DNA of 11,409 nucleotides from Caldilineales bacterium (lineage in GTDB: Bacteria > Chloroflexota > Anaerolineae > JAAEKA01): positions 1-11,409 of the forward strand of contig JAJTXO010000071.1 of assembly GCA_021463315.1 (NCBI GenBank), given 5' to 3'. Below, in pieces: positions 5,109 to 11,409 of the stretch; the first letter of the stretch is position 1; each line of letters begins with the position of its first letter. The notes under the pieces were generated by a model. The model saw nothing but the letters and a program-made list of their open reading frames with translations, was not told the DNA's origin and did not search any database. Position numbers and translations under genes: made by a program.

Positions 5109-7115
5109 CTACCTTGCTCTGCGTTGTCTCCAAGATTCGTAGGACTGCTCAAACTGTGGTTGATAGGGAAGAAGTTCGATGGCCGTATTGAAGGCTTGAT
5201 CTACCTCAGTCGCTGGCGCCTTCGACTCTGCCAACGCGTTGGCCAGATCGTGATAGCACCAGGCCTTGCGCACATTGTCATCCGACAACTGGATGGCGCG
5301 GCGCAGCAATTCGATGGCATCTCTTGTTAACCGCTGCTTTGTGGCAGTTCGTTCTCTTGGAGCGATATCCCTCCAGTCCTTGTCGTTCCGGCGCGCCAGC
5401 CCTAGCTTGCTCTGGGCGAATTCGTGGACGGCTTTGGGATTATCCTTGATCAGGTCATAGTTCGTAGCGAAGACACTGTGGGCTTCTTCCAGTTTTCCGG
5501 AGCGTTTGTACAGAACCGCTAGCTCTACCAGGTCATCTATCCGACTAGGAGACGGCACGTGAGAAAGCAACTCTGCCGCCCTCGGACTGTCTTTCTGGCT
5601 CAGGTAATACCGGGCCATTGCCAGATACGGCAAATGCGCATCCATAACCATCGAATCGGACTCGACCTCAGCAAAAACCTGTTCCGCCGTTCCGATGTCA
5701 TTGAGTGAGATACTGTATTCGATGATCTGGGCGATGATGGCTCCCGAGTTCGGAACGCGGTCTCGGGCCGCCTCAAGGTTGCGGATAGCTGCCATGCGTT
5801 CACCGATGGCCCACAAATGCGCACTCTCTCGGAGCGCCTGGATCACCACGTATTGAGGATGCGCTGGCAGAACAACGCGGAAGTAGGTTCTTTCCGTATC
5901 GAACTCAAAGGTCGGCCGAGGTGAACCGTTTTCAGTCATTTTGCGGTAGATTTTTGGAATGCCTGTGCCTCTCCCCTCCGCCAATCGCAACTCCTTCAGG
6001 AACTCGCCAATCCTGCGGTTCCTATTCGGCACAGGGGGCACGCCGAATCCTGGTTGAAAGTGTTTTAGATCAATTCCCGGTACAGGACCGGGATAGCTGA
6101 TGATCTCCATTCTATTTGGATATAGATAGATTTTGATGGGCTCAGGATTGCCCTCATAGCTGCGATGGTAGACAGCATTCACCAGAGCTTCCTCCATGGC
6201 CTCGTAGGGGAAGGCCACAGTGCGGTGCGCCTCAGCCTGATCAGGCACTTTTCGGATCATGGAAACGCTAAAGGCGTTCAAATAGTCCAGCGCTTGATTG
6301 ATCTGGGTATGCAATGGGCCACGAAAGGTTTTTTCTTCGATCAAACTACCGCCAGCGCCATCGCCGAATTGGGCGATCTCGATCCTGGCGCCAGGAAAGA
6401 ATTGCTCTGGATCATGGGTAAAGAATAGCAGCGCAACGTTCTTGGGAACGTCATAGCCGTTCACTTTAACAGAAATGCGTAGACTTCGATAGAGCTCTTG
6501 ATCAGGAATCTGGACACCTGGCGCAACCAAACCGCTTCGGATATCAGAAAGAAAATTCCGCACGAGACTGGCTGACAAAACGTCCAAGGTGTGGCCAAAA
6601 CTTCGACGATCGTCAAAAGGCACCTTGGCGGTCATCTGCATCAGTTGGGTTAGGACATCGCCTTGCGCTGCGACCGTTTCTGGGCCTTGACGAACATAGT
6701 ACGCACGCTCTTTGTGCTCAGGCTTTTTGGAGTCGGATGTCTTCGGTGCTTGATAGGGGCGAACGTCGCCAGCGGGCACCCACAAGACAAGAATCTGCTT
6801 GCCCTGATAGATCTCCGGAGAGATCACCGGCTGATATTCCGGGTCAATGCGCCTGCACTGACCACGAATCTTCTTTTGGATTTCATCGAGATTAGACCCA
6901 TCCAAGCCGCGCGGTGGCAGGATTGGCAATCCATCCTTTTCTTCAATACCAACAACAATGTAGCCGCCATTCAGGTTAAAGAAGTCATTGGCAAAGGCAC
7001 AGACGCTACGGATAATCTGATCGAGGGTAGGTTCTGACCAAGAACCCTTGAACTCTCGTCGCACCGACTCTACAGACGTAACAAGCTCATCAAGATTGAT
7101 CGCTAGTACACTCAT
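5109..7115 (-). CDS. AlbA_2 (Schlafen-type) + HATPase_c_4 + TPR fusion protein
   Basis: This 668-residue protein has the two-domain core of the 'RecG-like/divergent AAA-4' group (COG2865), usually annotated as ATP-binding or putative DNA-binding transcriptional regulator. The N-terminal AlbA_2 domain (about 17-150) shows EFK (21-23) and GGYIVVGIEEKDG (50-62). A GHKL-like HATPase_c_4 domain (about 295-415) shows EALVNAVYHRSY (309-320), GNPEPIKI, 'PGPVPGI' and EGRGTGI (380-386). Residues about 421-668 are helical, TPR-like repeats, for example 'LAVLYKRSGKLEEAHSVF', absent from minimal family members. Start ATG 7115 has GGAG six bases upstream. Base composition is clearly AT-richer than its neighbours, suggesting transfer. 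No partner gene is adjacent on the same strand within 80 bases. Members act as regulators and occur in defence and accessory regions; the specific role here is unknown. Confidence 0.85.
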   Translation of the reverse strand: MSVLAINLDELVTSVESVRREFKGSWSEPTLDQIIRSVCAFANDFFNLNGGYIVVGIEEKDGLPILPPRGLDGSNLDEIQKKIRGQCRRIDPEYQPVISPEIYQGKQILVLWVPAGDVRPYQAPKTSDSKKPEHKERAYYVRQGPETVAAQGDVLTQLMQMTAKVPFDDRRSFGHTLDVLSASLVRNFLSDIRSGLVAPGVQIPDQELYRSLRISVKVNGYDVPKNVALLFFTHDPEQFFPGARIEIAQFGDGAGGSLIEEKTFRGPLHTQINQALDYLNAFSVSMIRKVPDQAEAHRTVAFPYEAMEEALVNAVYHRSYEGNPEPIKIYLYPNRMEIISYPGPVPGIDLKHFQPGFGVPPVPNRNRRIGEFLKELRLAEGRGTGIPKIYRKMTENGSPRPTFEFDTERTYFRVVLPAHPQYVVIQALRESAHLWAIGERMAAIRNLEAARDRVPNSGAIIAQIIEYSISLNDIGTAEQVFAEVESDSMVMDAHLPYLAMARYYLSQKDSPRAAELLSHVPSPSRIDDLVELAVLYKRSGKLEEAHSVFATNYDLIKDNPKAVHEFAQSKLGLARRNDKDWRDIAPRERTATKQRLTRDAIELLRRAIQLSDDNVRKAWCYHDLANALAESKAPATEVDQAFNTAIELLPYQPQFEQSYESWRQRRAR

Positions 7116-7157
7116 TGCTCACTCCACAGGCAACGGCGGCTAAGACCACAGCAGTTG

Positions 7158-7180
7158 TCGTCGATACAGCCCATCGACGA
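7158..7180. other. Perfect hairpin between glycosidase and AlbA_2 genes
   Basis: TCGTCGAT (7158-7165) pairs perfectly with ATCGACGA (7173-7180) around a 7-base loop. It lies in the 87-base gap after the glycosidase stop. There is no U-tract on either strand, so it is not a standard terminator. It could be an mRNA 3'-end structure or an operator near the AlbA_2 gene start, but nothing decides between these. Confidence 0.4.
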
Positions 7181-7202
7181 TAGCTTGCGGACTTCTGCAT
7201 AG

Positions 7203-8540
7203 CTAACCCGCCGGCCCGCCGGCCGGATGATCGTACACCTCGTTGATCTCGGCCGCCACGGCCGCAGCCGGCTTGGCCGCCAGCAGATCATCGAACAGCG
7301 GCAGGCGGCCGGTGCGCACAGCATGCTCCGCGTAGAGAAACATGGCCGCGGACCAGGCCTGCTGGGCGTAGCCCATGGGATGGCCGCTGTCGCCGTGCAG
7401 CCACTCGGTGAACTCCCACGGGTGATAGATGCCCTGGCGGTTGGCCTCGGCCAGCGACTGCAGCAGGCGCTCCGCCTCGGCCTGCCAGCCGTGGCGCACC
7501 AGCGCGGCCACGTGCAGCCCCCCGATCATCGGCCAGATGCCGCCGTTGTGATATTGATGCGGCAAGTTCAGATTGCGGCTGCGATAATACTCGCGCCAAT
7601 GGGCCTCGCTGGGATAGATGGGCGGATAGATAGCCTTGGTGGGGTAGGGCTCGGCCATGCCCACCTGCGCCATGTAGCGCACGATGTGCTCGGCCCGGTG
7701 GCGGTCGGCGATGCCGCTGAGGATGGCCAGGCAGTTGCCCAGGCTGTCGCACCAGTCGCCATACTCGCGAAAGGCGATCCAGGGCAGGTAGTAGGGCCGG
7801 CTAGAGATGGTGCCCACGTTGTGGTAGACCATGTACCACTCCAGGCGGATCGCCTTCAGCTTCTCCAGATGCTCGGCGAAATGCTCAGCCACCCAGCAGC
7901 GATCGATCCACAGCAGCAGGTTGATCCGCTCATGGATGCCCAACGGGTTGACCGGCAGGGAGTGGCAACGGACTCGCTCGAACAGCCGGCCGCACATCTC
8001 CTGGTAGGCCAGGCTGGCCGCGTAGTACAACACGTTGTCGTAGAGCACGTTGTAGCGCACCGCCAGCAGATCCATCCAGTCGCCCGCCTCTGGAATCTCC
8101 AGCAGGCCACACTCGTTCATATCCTGATATTCCAGCCAGGTCATGGCGCGCTCGATGGCCAGCCAATGGCGCTGCAAGAACTCCAGGTCGCCGGTGCTTT
8201 GCACATGCAGGTAGTGGCCCAGCAGGAACCAGAGATTGGCGTCCACCGCGCCGGCGTTTTCGGTGCTGACATAGCCGGTGTCGGGGTTGACGTTGAGTTG
8301 GATCATGCCGCGCGGCGACTGATGGCGGCCCATGGTCTCCAGCGAGGCGCGCCCCGCGGCCAGCAGATCGGGATCGCCCGTGGCCGCCGCGCCCAGATAG
8401 ACCACCATGCTATCGCGCGCCCAGATCTGCGGATAGCCGGTGGCCAGCGCGGAGGCGCGGAAGCCGTGCGGCGTCGCGCAGCGGTGGAGGATATCCAGAG
8501 CCCGGGAGCGGGCTTCATCCAGCAAAGGGCCGGGGTTCAT
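7203..8540 (-). CDS. Glycoside hydrolase, GH100/GH63-like (alpha/alpha)6 barrel
   Basis: This is a 445-residue soluble protein without signal peptide, so probably cytoplasmic. It resembles clan GH-G and related enzymes (alkaline/neutral invertases GH100, alpha-glucosidases GH63, amylo-1,6-glucosidase-like). Recognisable segments are 'YPQIWARDSMVVYLGAAATGD' (36-56), 'GYVSTENAGAVDANLWFLLG' (89-108), 'IPEAGDWMDL' (149-158), 'HNGGIWPMIGG' (331-341) and 'WEFTEWLHG' (375-383), followed by a helical C-terminus with 'YAQQAWSAAMFLYA'. The HNG-WP and AWS-A-F pattern matches GH100. Candidate acid and base residues are Asp154 and Glu377 or Glu379; this is inference. ATG 8540 is preferred to TTG 8549 because GAGG, overlapping the stop of the upstream antiporter, is correctly spaced only for the ATG. 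The 12-base gap indicates one operon with the antiporter. Sucrose or another alpha-glucoside is a possible substrate. Confidence 0.75.
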   Translation of the reverse strand: MNPGPLLDEARSRALDILHRCATPHGFRASALATGYPQIWARDSMVVYLGAAATGDPDLLAAGRASLETMGRHQSPRGMIQLNVNPDTGYVSTENAGAVDANLWFLLGHYLHVQSTGDLEFLQRHWLAIERAMTWLEYQDMNECGLLEIPEAGDWMDLLAVRYNVLYDNVLYYAASLAYQEMCGRLFERVRCHSLPVNPLGIHERINLLLWIDRCWVAEHFAEHLEKLKAIRLEWYMVYHNVGTISSRPYYLPWIAFREYGDWCDSLGNCLAILSGIADRHRAEHIVRYMAQVGMAEPYPTKAIYPPIYPSEAHWREYYRSRNLNLPHQYHNGGIWPMIGGLHVAALVRHGWQAEAERLLQSLAEANRQGIYHPWEFTEWLHGDSGHPMGYAQQAWSAAMFLYAEHAVRTGRLPLFDDLLAAKPAAAVAAEINEVYDHPAGGPAG

Positions 8541-8552
8541 CGTGGCCAAGCC

Positions 8553-10016
8553 TCATGTCGCACGCAGCCGGGCAACTTTCGCAGTCACCGCGTCGAACGA
8601 TTGCGCGCCGGACAGAACCAACAACGTATCGTTCTCCAGGAGAACTGTGCTGCCGCCCGGCAGGATGAATTCGTTGTCTCGGGCCACCAGGACGATCAGG
8701 AACTCCTCAGGCAGTCCCAGCTCGACGATGGTCTTGCCGTTCACGCAGGATCTGGCCGGTATGGGCAGCTCTTTGAGATCGTTCTTCAGCCCGGTCATGG
8801 GAACGTATTCCAGCGGATAGATGCGCTTTGGCGCGGCCGGCAGGTCAACCTTCAGCCATTTGGCCACCAACGGCAGCGAGGTGCCTTGCAGCAACACCGA
8901 TGTCAGAACCACGAAAAAGACGATATGGAAGATCACGCCAGCCTGCTCAACCTGGGCGAGCAGAGGAAAGGTGGCCAGGATGATGGGCGCCGCGCCGCGC
9001 AGCCCCACCCAAGATATGAAAACCTTCTCTCGTCCATTGAACATCCTGCTGGGCAGCAGGCTGATCAACCCGCTGACCGGGCGCGCGATGAACATCAGAC
9101 AGCCCGCAATCAACAGGCCAATCCCCATCACCGGCGCCAGGCGCGAGGGAAAGACGAGCAATCCCAGCGTCAGGAACATGGCTATCTGCATGATCCAGGC
9201 CAATCCATCGTAGAAACGCATCAGGCTCTTCTGATGCAGGAAGGCCTGCTTTGCCAGGACGATCCCTGCCAGGTAGACCGCCAGAAAGCCGCTGCCTCCC
9301 AACAGATCGGTGACGCCGAAGGTCAGGAACACCATGGCCAGGGCCAGCACGGGGTAGAGGCCTTCATAGCCCAGCTTGATCTGATTGATCAGCAGCAGCG
9401 TTGCCCGGCCCATGACATAGCCGGCGATGGCGCCGATGATCATCTGCTGGGCAAACAAACCCAGCAGGCGAAGCGGGGAGAGTTCGGGCTGCGTGATCAG
9501 TTGGATCAGCCCAATGGTGAGCAGGATGGCCATGGGGTCATTGCTGCCCGACTCCAGCTCCAGCAGGGGCTTGAGCTTCCCTTTGAGGCTGACCCCTTTC
9601 GAGCGCAAGACGGCGAACACAGCGGCCGCGTCCGTCGATGAGACGATGGCGCCCAGCAACAGGCCCACCAGCGGCGGCAGATCGAGAACCAGGCTGGCAA
9701 AAAGGCCTACGATGATCGCGGTGATGAAGACCCCGAAGGTGGCCAGCAACAGCCCTTCCTTGACGATCGGCCGGACCTGCTGCCACTCGGTGCTCAGCCC
9801 ACCGGAGAACAAGATCAGAACCAGGGCGACAATGCCGATGGACTGCGCCAGCGCGGGGTCGTCGAAGTAGACCCCGCCAGGCCCGTCGGAACCGACCAGC
9901 ATGCCCAGAACCAGGAACAACAGCAGGGCAGGGATACCAAAACGATCGGAGATCTTGCTGACCAGCACGCTGAGCAGCAACAGCGCCGCGATGCCAACCA
10001 GGACCAGTTCATTCAT
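8553..10016 (-). CDS. CPA1 cation/proton antiporter, NhaP2 (CvrA)-like, with C-terminal TrkA_C domain
   Basis: This 487-residue membrane protein probably exchanges K+ or Na+ for H+ across the inner membrane. About 12-13 hydrophobic helices fill residues 1-395. The family markers 'VSSTDAAAVFAVLRSKG' (TDA at 128-130) and 'LELESGSNDPMAILL' (ND at 159-160, cation-binding pair) are present, as is 'WVGLRGAAPIILATFPLL'. A soluble TrkA_C/RCK_C regulatory domain follows (about 405-487, 'LPEEFLIVLVARDNEFILPGGSTVLLENDTLLV'), as in NhaP2-type K+/H+ antiporters (COG3263). Length fits a form without the extra CorC/HlyC-like tail. Start ATG 10016 has only a weak ribosome site. A strong promoter lies 99 bases upstream. 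It is divergent from a Kef-type antiporter and followed by a glycosidase gene. Confidence 0.93.
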   Translation of the reverse strand: MNELVLVGIAALLLLSVLVSKISDRFGIPALLLFLVLGMLVGSDGPGGVYFDDPALAQSIGIVALVLILFSGGLSTEWQQVRPIVKEGLLLATFGVFITAIIVGLFASLVLDLPPLVGLLLGAIVSSTDAAAVFAVLRSKGVSLKGKLKPLLELESGSNDPMAILLTIGLIQLITQPELSPLRLLGLFAQQMIIGAIAGYVMGRATLLLINQIKLGYEGLYPVLALAMVFLTFGVTDLLGGSGFLAVYLAGIVLAKQAFLHQKSLMRFYDGLAWIMQIAMFLTLGLLVFPSRLAPVMGIGLLIAGCLMFIARPVSGLISLLPSRMFNGREKVFISWVGLRGAAPIILATFPLLAQVEQAGVIFHIVFFVVLTSVLLQGTSLPLVAKWLKVDLPAAPKRIYPLEYVPMTGLKNDLKELPIPARSCVNGKTIVELGLPEEFLIVLVARDNEFILPGGSTVLLENDTLLVLSGAQSFDAVTAKVARLRAT

Positions 10017-10114
10017 AGCCTGTCACTACTCAGCCCAAGACTTCGGACGCCAGGCGGGTTGGCGCACCCGAATTCGCGCCTGCCAGACCGAGCCAAAGCC
10101 TCGACCAGATCGCC
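10017..10114 (-). other. Structured 5' leader of the NhaP2-like gene
   Basis: About 92 bases of untranslated leader follow the predicted transcription start. On the minus strand CAGGCG and CGCCTG form the base of a stem around a GC-rich loop containing GGGT/ACCC complementarity. I recognise no known riboswitch class in it. It may influence translation, but that is not shown. Confidence 0.3.
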
Positions 10115-10143
10115 ATTGTAGCACACAGCCAAACAGCTGACAA
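10115..10143 (-). promoter_or_regulatory. Sigma70 promoter of the NhaP2-like antiporter / glycosidase unit
   Basis: On the minus strand TTGTCA (10138-10143, 5 of 6), a 17-base spacer and TACAAT (10115-10120, 5 of 6) occur, with TGC directly before the -10 box giving an extended -10. Transcription should start near 10108. It is the strongest-looking promoter in the window together with the one at 943-971. Confidence 0.8.
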
Positions 10144-10155
10144 AACCATCGGCAA

Positions 10156-10184
10156 TTGGCTGGACGGTCAGGTTGTTGTATACT
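10156..10184 (+). promoter_or_regulatory. Sigma70 promoter of the Kef-type antiporter
   Basis: TTGGCT (10156-10161, 4 of 6), a 17-base spacer and TATACT (10179-10184, 5 of 6) predict transcription from about 10191. The two -35 boxes of this divergent pair are only 12 bases apart, so one regulator or local supercoiling could affect both antiporter transcripts. Confidence 0.65.
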
Positions 10185-10220
10185 GGCGGCCAGTTTGACC
10201 ACGCAACACTGACAGACCGA

Positions 10221-10241
10221 ACAGGCCATGAGCCGGCCTGT
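10221..10241 (+). other. Hairpin in the Kef-type antiporter leader
   Basis: ACAGGCC (10221-10227) pairs exactly with GGCCTGT (10235-10241) around a 7-base loop, within the 86-base leader. It is followed by CAGCTTTTG, whose four U residues make it at best a weak terminator. Attenuation of the antiporter gene is possible but unproven. Confidence 0.4.
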
Positions 10242-10276
10242 CAGCTTTTGAAAGTATGGTGCAAGGAGGCTGATCC

Positions 10277-11409
10277 TTGGGTATCGCAGCAGACATCGCT
10301 ATTATCGTCGTCGGTGGCCTGGTCGGTGGGCTGATCGCCCAACGCTTGCGCCAGCCGCTGATCATCGGATATATTCTGATGGGAGTGGTGTTGGGCCCCA
10401 ACACCGGCGGCATCACCGTCTCCGACACCCATGAGATCGAGGTGCTGGCCGAGATCGGCGTGGCGCTGCTGCTCTTCGCCCTGGGTCTGGAGTATTCCTT
10501 CAAGGAACTGCAGCCGGTGCGCCGCATCGCCCTGATCGGCACGCCGATCCAGATGGTGCTGACGATCCTGCTGGGGCTGTTGATCGGCGCCGAGCTGGGC
10601 TGGGGCCTGGTGACCTCGCTCTGGTTCGGATCGATGATCGCCCTGTCCAGCACCATGGTGATCCTCAAGACGCTGACCAGCCAGGGGCGGATGGGCACTC
10701 TCTCCAGCCGGGTGATGATCGGCATGTTGATCGTCCAGGATCTGGCCGTGATCCCGCTGATGATCATCCTGCCCCAGTTGAACAACCCGGAGGCTGGCAT
10801 GCGGGTGCTGGGGCTGGCCGCCGTGAAAGCGGTCATCTTCCTGGCAGGCATGGCCTTCGTCGGCCTGCGCGTCATTCCACGCGTGATGGCTGCCGTTGCC
10901 CGCTGGAACTCACGCGAGCTCTTCCTCCTCGCGGTGACAGCCATGGGACTGGGCATCGGCTACGTCTCCTACCTCTTCGGCCTTTCCTTTGCCTTCGGCG
11001 CCTTCGTGGCCGGGCTGGTGCTCAGCGAGTCCGACTACGCCCATCAGGCGCTCAGCGACATCATCCCCTTGCGCGACCTGTTCGGCCTGCTCTTCTTCAC
11101 CTCGGTGGGCATGCTGCTGGACCCGACGTTCCTGCTGGAGAACCTGGGGCTGGTGTTGCTGGTGCTGCTGGTGGTGGGGCTGGGCAAGGCGCTGATCTTC
11201 GGCGGGCTCACCTGGGGCTTCGGCTATGGCAACGTCATGCCGCTGGCGGTCGGCATGGGACTGTTTCAGATCGGCGAGTTCTCCTTTGTGTTGGCCCGCG
11301 TCGGCCTGCGCGGCGGCTTCATCGACAACGACACCTACGCGCTGGTGCTGACCACCGCCGTGATGACCATGGTGCTGACGCCTATCATCTCCGGCCGGAC
11401 CGACTGGCT
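10277..11409 (+). CDS. CPA2 (Kef-type) monovalent cation:proton antiporter, membrane domain; cut by right window edge
   Basis: About 377 residues are visible, giving most of the membrane part of a Kef-type K+/H+ antiporter or glutathione-gated K+ efflux relative. The start is TTG 10277, chosen because a perfect AAGGAGG (10263-10269) lies seven bases upstream and the following residues run straight into the first helix. Family markers are 'RQPLIIGYILMGVVLGP' (25-41), 'LAEIGVALLLFALGLEYS' (57-74), 'ALSSTMVILKTL' (122-133), 'IGMLIVQDLAVIPL' (148-161, with QD at 154-155 the ion-exchange site), 'AFGAFVAGLVLSES' and 'GLFQIGEFSFVLARVG'. The frame is open to the edge; a cytoplasmic TrkA_N/TrkA_C nucleotide-sensing part may follow. 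It is transcribed away from the NhaP2-like gene, giving a pair of unrelated antiporter families side by side. Confidence 0.93.
   Translation, partial: MGIAADIAIIVVGGLVGGLIAQRLRQPLIIGYILMGVVLGPNTGGITVSDTHEIEVLAEIGVALLLFALGLEYSFKELQPVRRIALIGTPIQMVLTILLGLLIGAELGWGLVTSLWFGSMIALSSTMVILKTLTSQGRMGTLSSRVMIGMLIVQDLAVIPLMIILPQLNNPEAGMRVLGLAAVKAVIFLAGMAFVGLRVIPRVMAAVARWNSRELFLLAVTAMGLGIGYVSYLFGLSFAFGAFVAGLVLSESDYAHQALSDIIPLRDLFGLLFFTSVGMLLDPTFLLENLGLVLLVLLVVGLGKALIFGGLTWGFGYGNVMPLAVGMGLFQIGEFSFVLARVGLRGGFIDNDTYALVLTTAVMTMVLTPIISGRTDW

Noticed and set aside
4937..5152. A 71-codon minus-strand frame with a 'LTQRRKGRKDR' stretch.
   Set aside because: It is the translation of the inverted repeat at 4986-5072, overlaps the binding-protein start and the end of the AlbA_2 gene, and such products are common false genes made from this repeat type.
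7227..9641. An 804-codon open frame on the plus strand.
   Set aside because: It lies opposite two well-supported minus-strand genes (antiporter and glycosidase) and crosses their boundary. The product is rich in His, Gln, Arg and Gly without domains, as expected for an antisense frame in GC-rich DNA.
10263..10276. The short intergenic stretch before the Kef-type gene as a possible terminator of upstream transcription.
   Set aside because: It is a canonical AAGGAGG ribosome site with normal spacing, and the upstream gene is divergent, so no termination is needed there.

Overview
The window looks like a chromosomal segment of a GC-rich, free-living bacterium, most likely a Chloroflexota (Anaerolineae or Caldilineae-like) genome. 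This placement is inferred from the Pro/Ala/Gln/Glu-rich lipoprotein linker, an ABC sugar importer without its own ATPase, and many dispersed palindromic intergenic repeats. It was not tested by a search. Nearly everything is on the minus strand. Only the Kef-type antiporter at the right end is on plus.

Layout, left to right. (1) 1-971, minus: the 5' part of an aspartate kinase gene with a complete upstream control region. This holds a consensus-like sigma70 promoter (943-971), a SAM-I (S-box) riboswitch (738-914) whose P3 arm carries a 66-bp repeat hairpin, and an intrinsic terminator (678-709). Entry into the aspartate pathway therefore appears to be switched off by SAM. (2) 1083-1550: a MutT-like Nudix hydrolase. 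(3) 1659-4940: a carbohydrate ABC importer operon in the order lipoprotein binding protein, MalF-type permease, MalG-type permease. A large octamer-repeat hairpin and a C-tract lie between the binding protein and MalF, and two copies of a 27-bp palindromic repeat follow the last stop codon. (4) 4986-5072: an inverted repeat of the 'CTTTGCGTGAGA' type, overlapping the probable promoter of the importer operon. (5) 5109-7115: a markedly AT-richer gene for an AlbA_2/Schlafen-type, HATPase_c_4 and TPR fusion protein, probably acquired by transfer. (6) 7203-10016: a two-gene unit of a CPA1 (NhaP2-like) cation/proton antiporter followed by a GH100/GH63-like (alpha/alpha)6 glycosidase. (7) 10017-10276: a divergent control region with two good back-to-back sigma70 promoters. 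(8) 10277 to the end: the membrane part of a CPA2 (Kef-type) antiporter, cut by the window edge.

The most notable structure is not a protein. Two intergenic elements, 787-852 and 3443-3590, share one design: an array of 8-bp units, a GC-rich palindromic centre, then complementary 8-bp units. Their unit sequences differ by as little as one base. One sits inside the P3 loop of the SAM riboswitch and the other between binding-protein and permease cistrons, so both would fold in functional RNAs.
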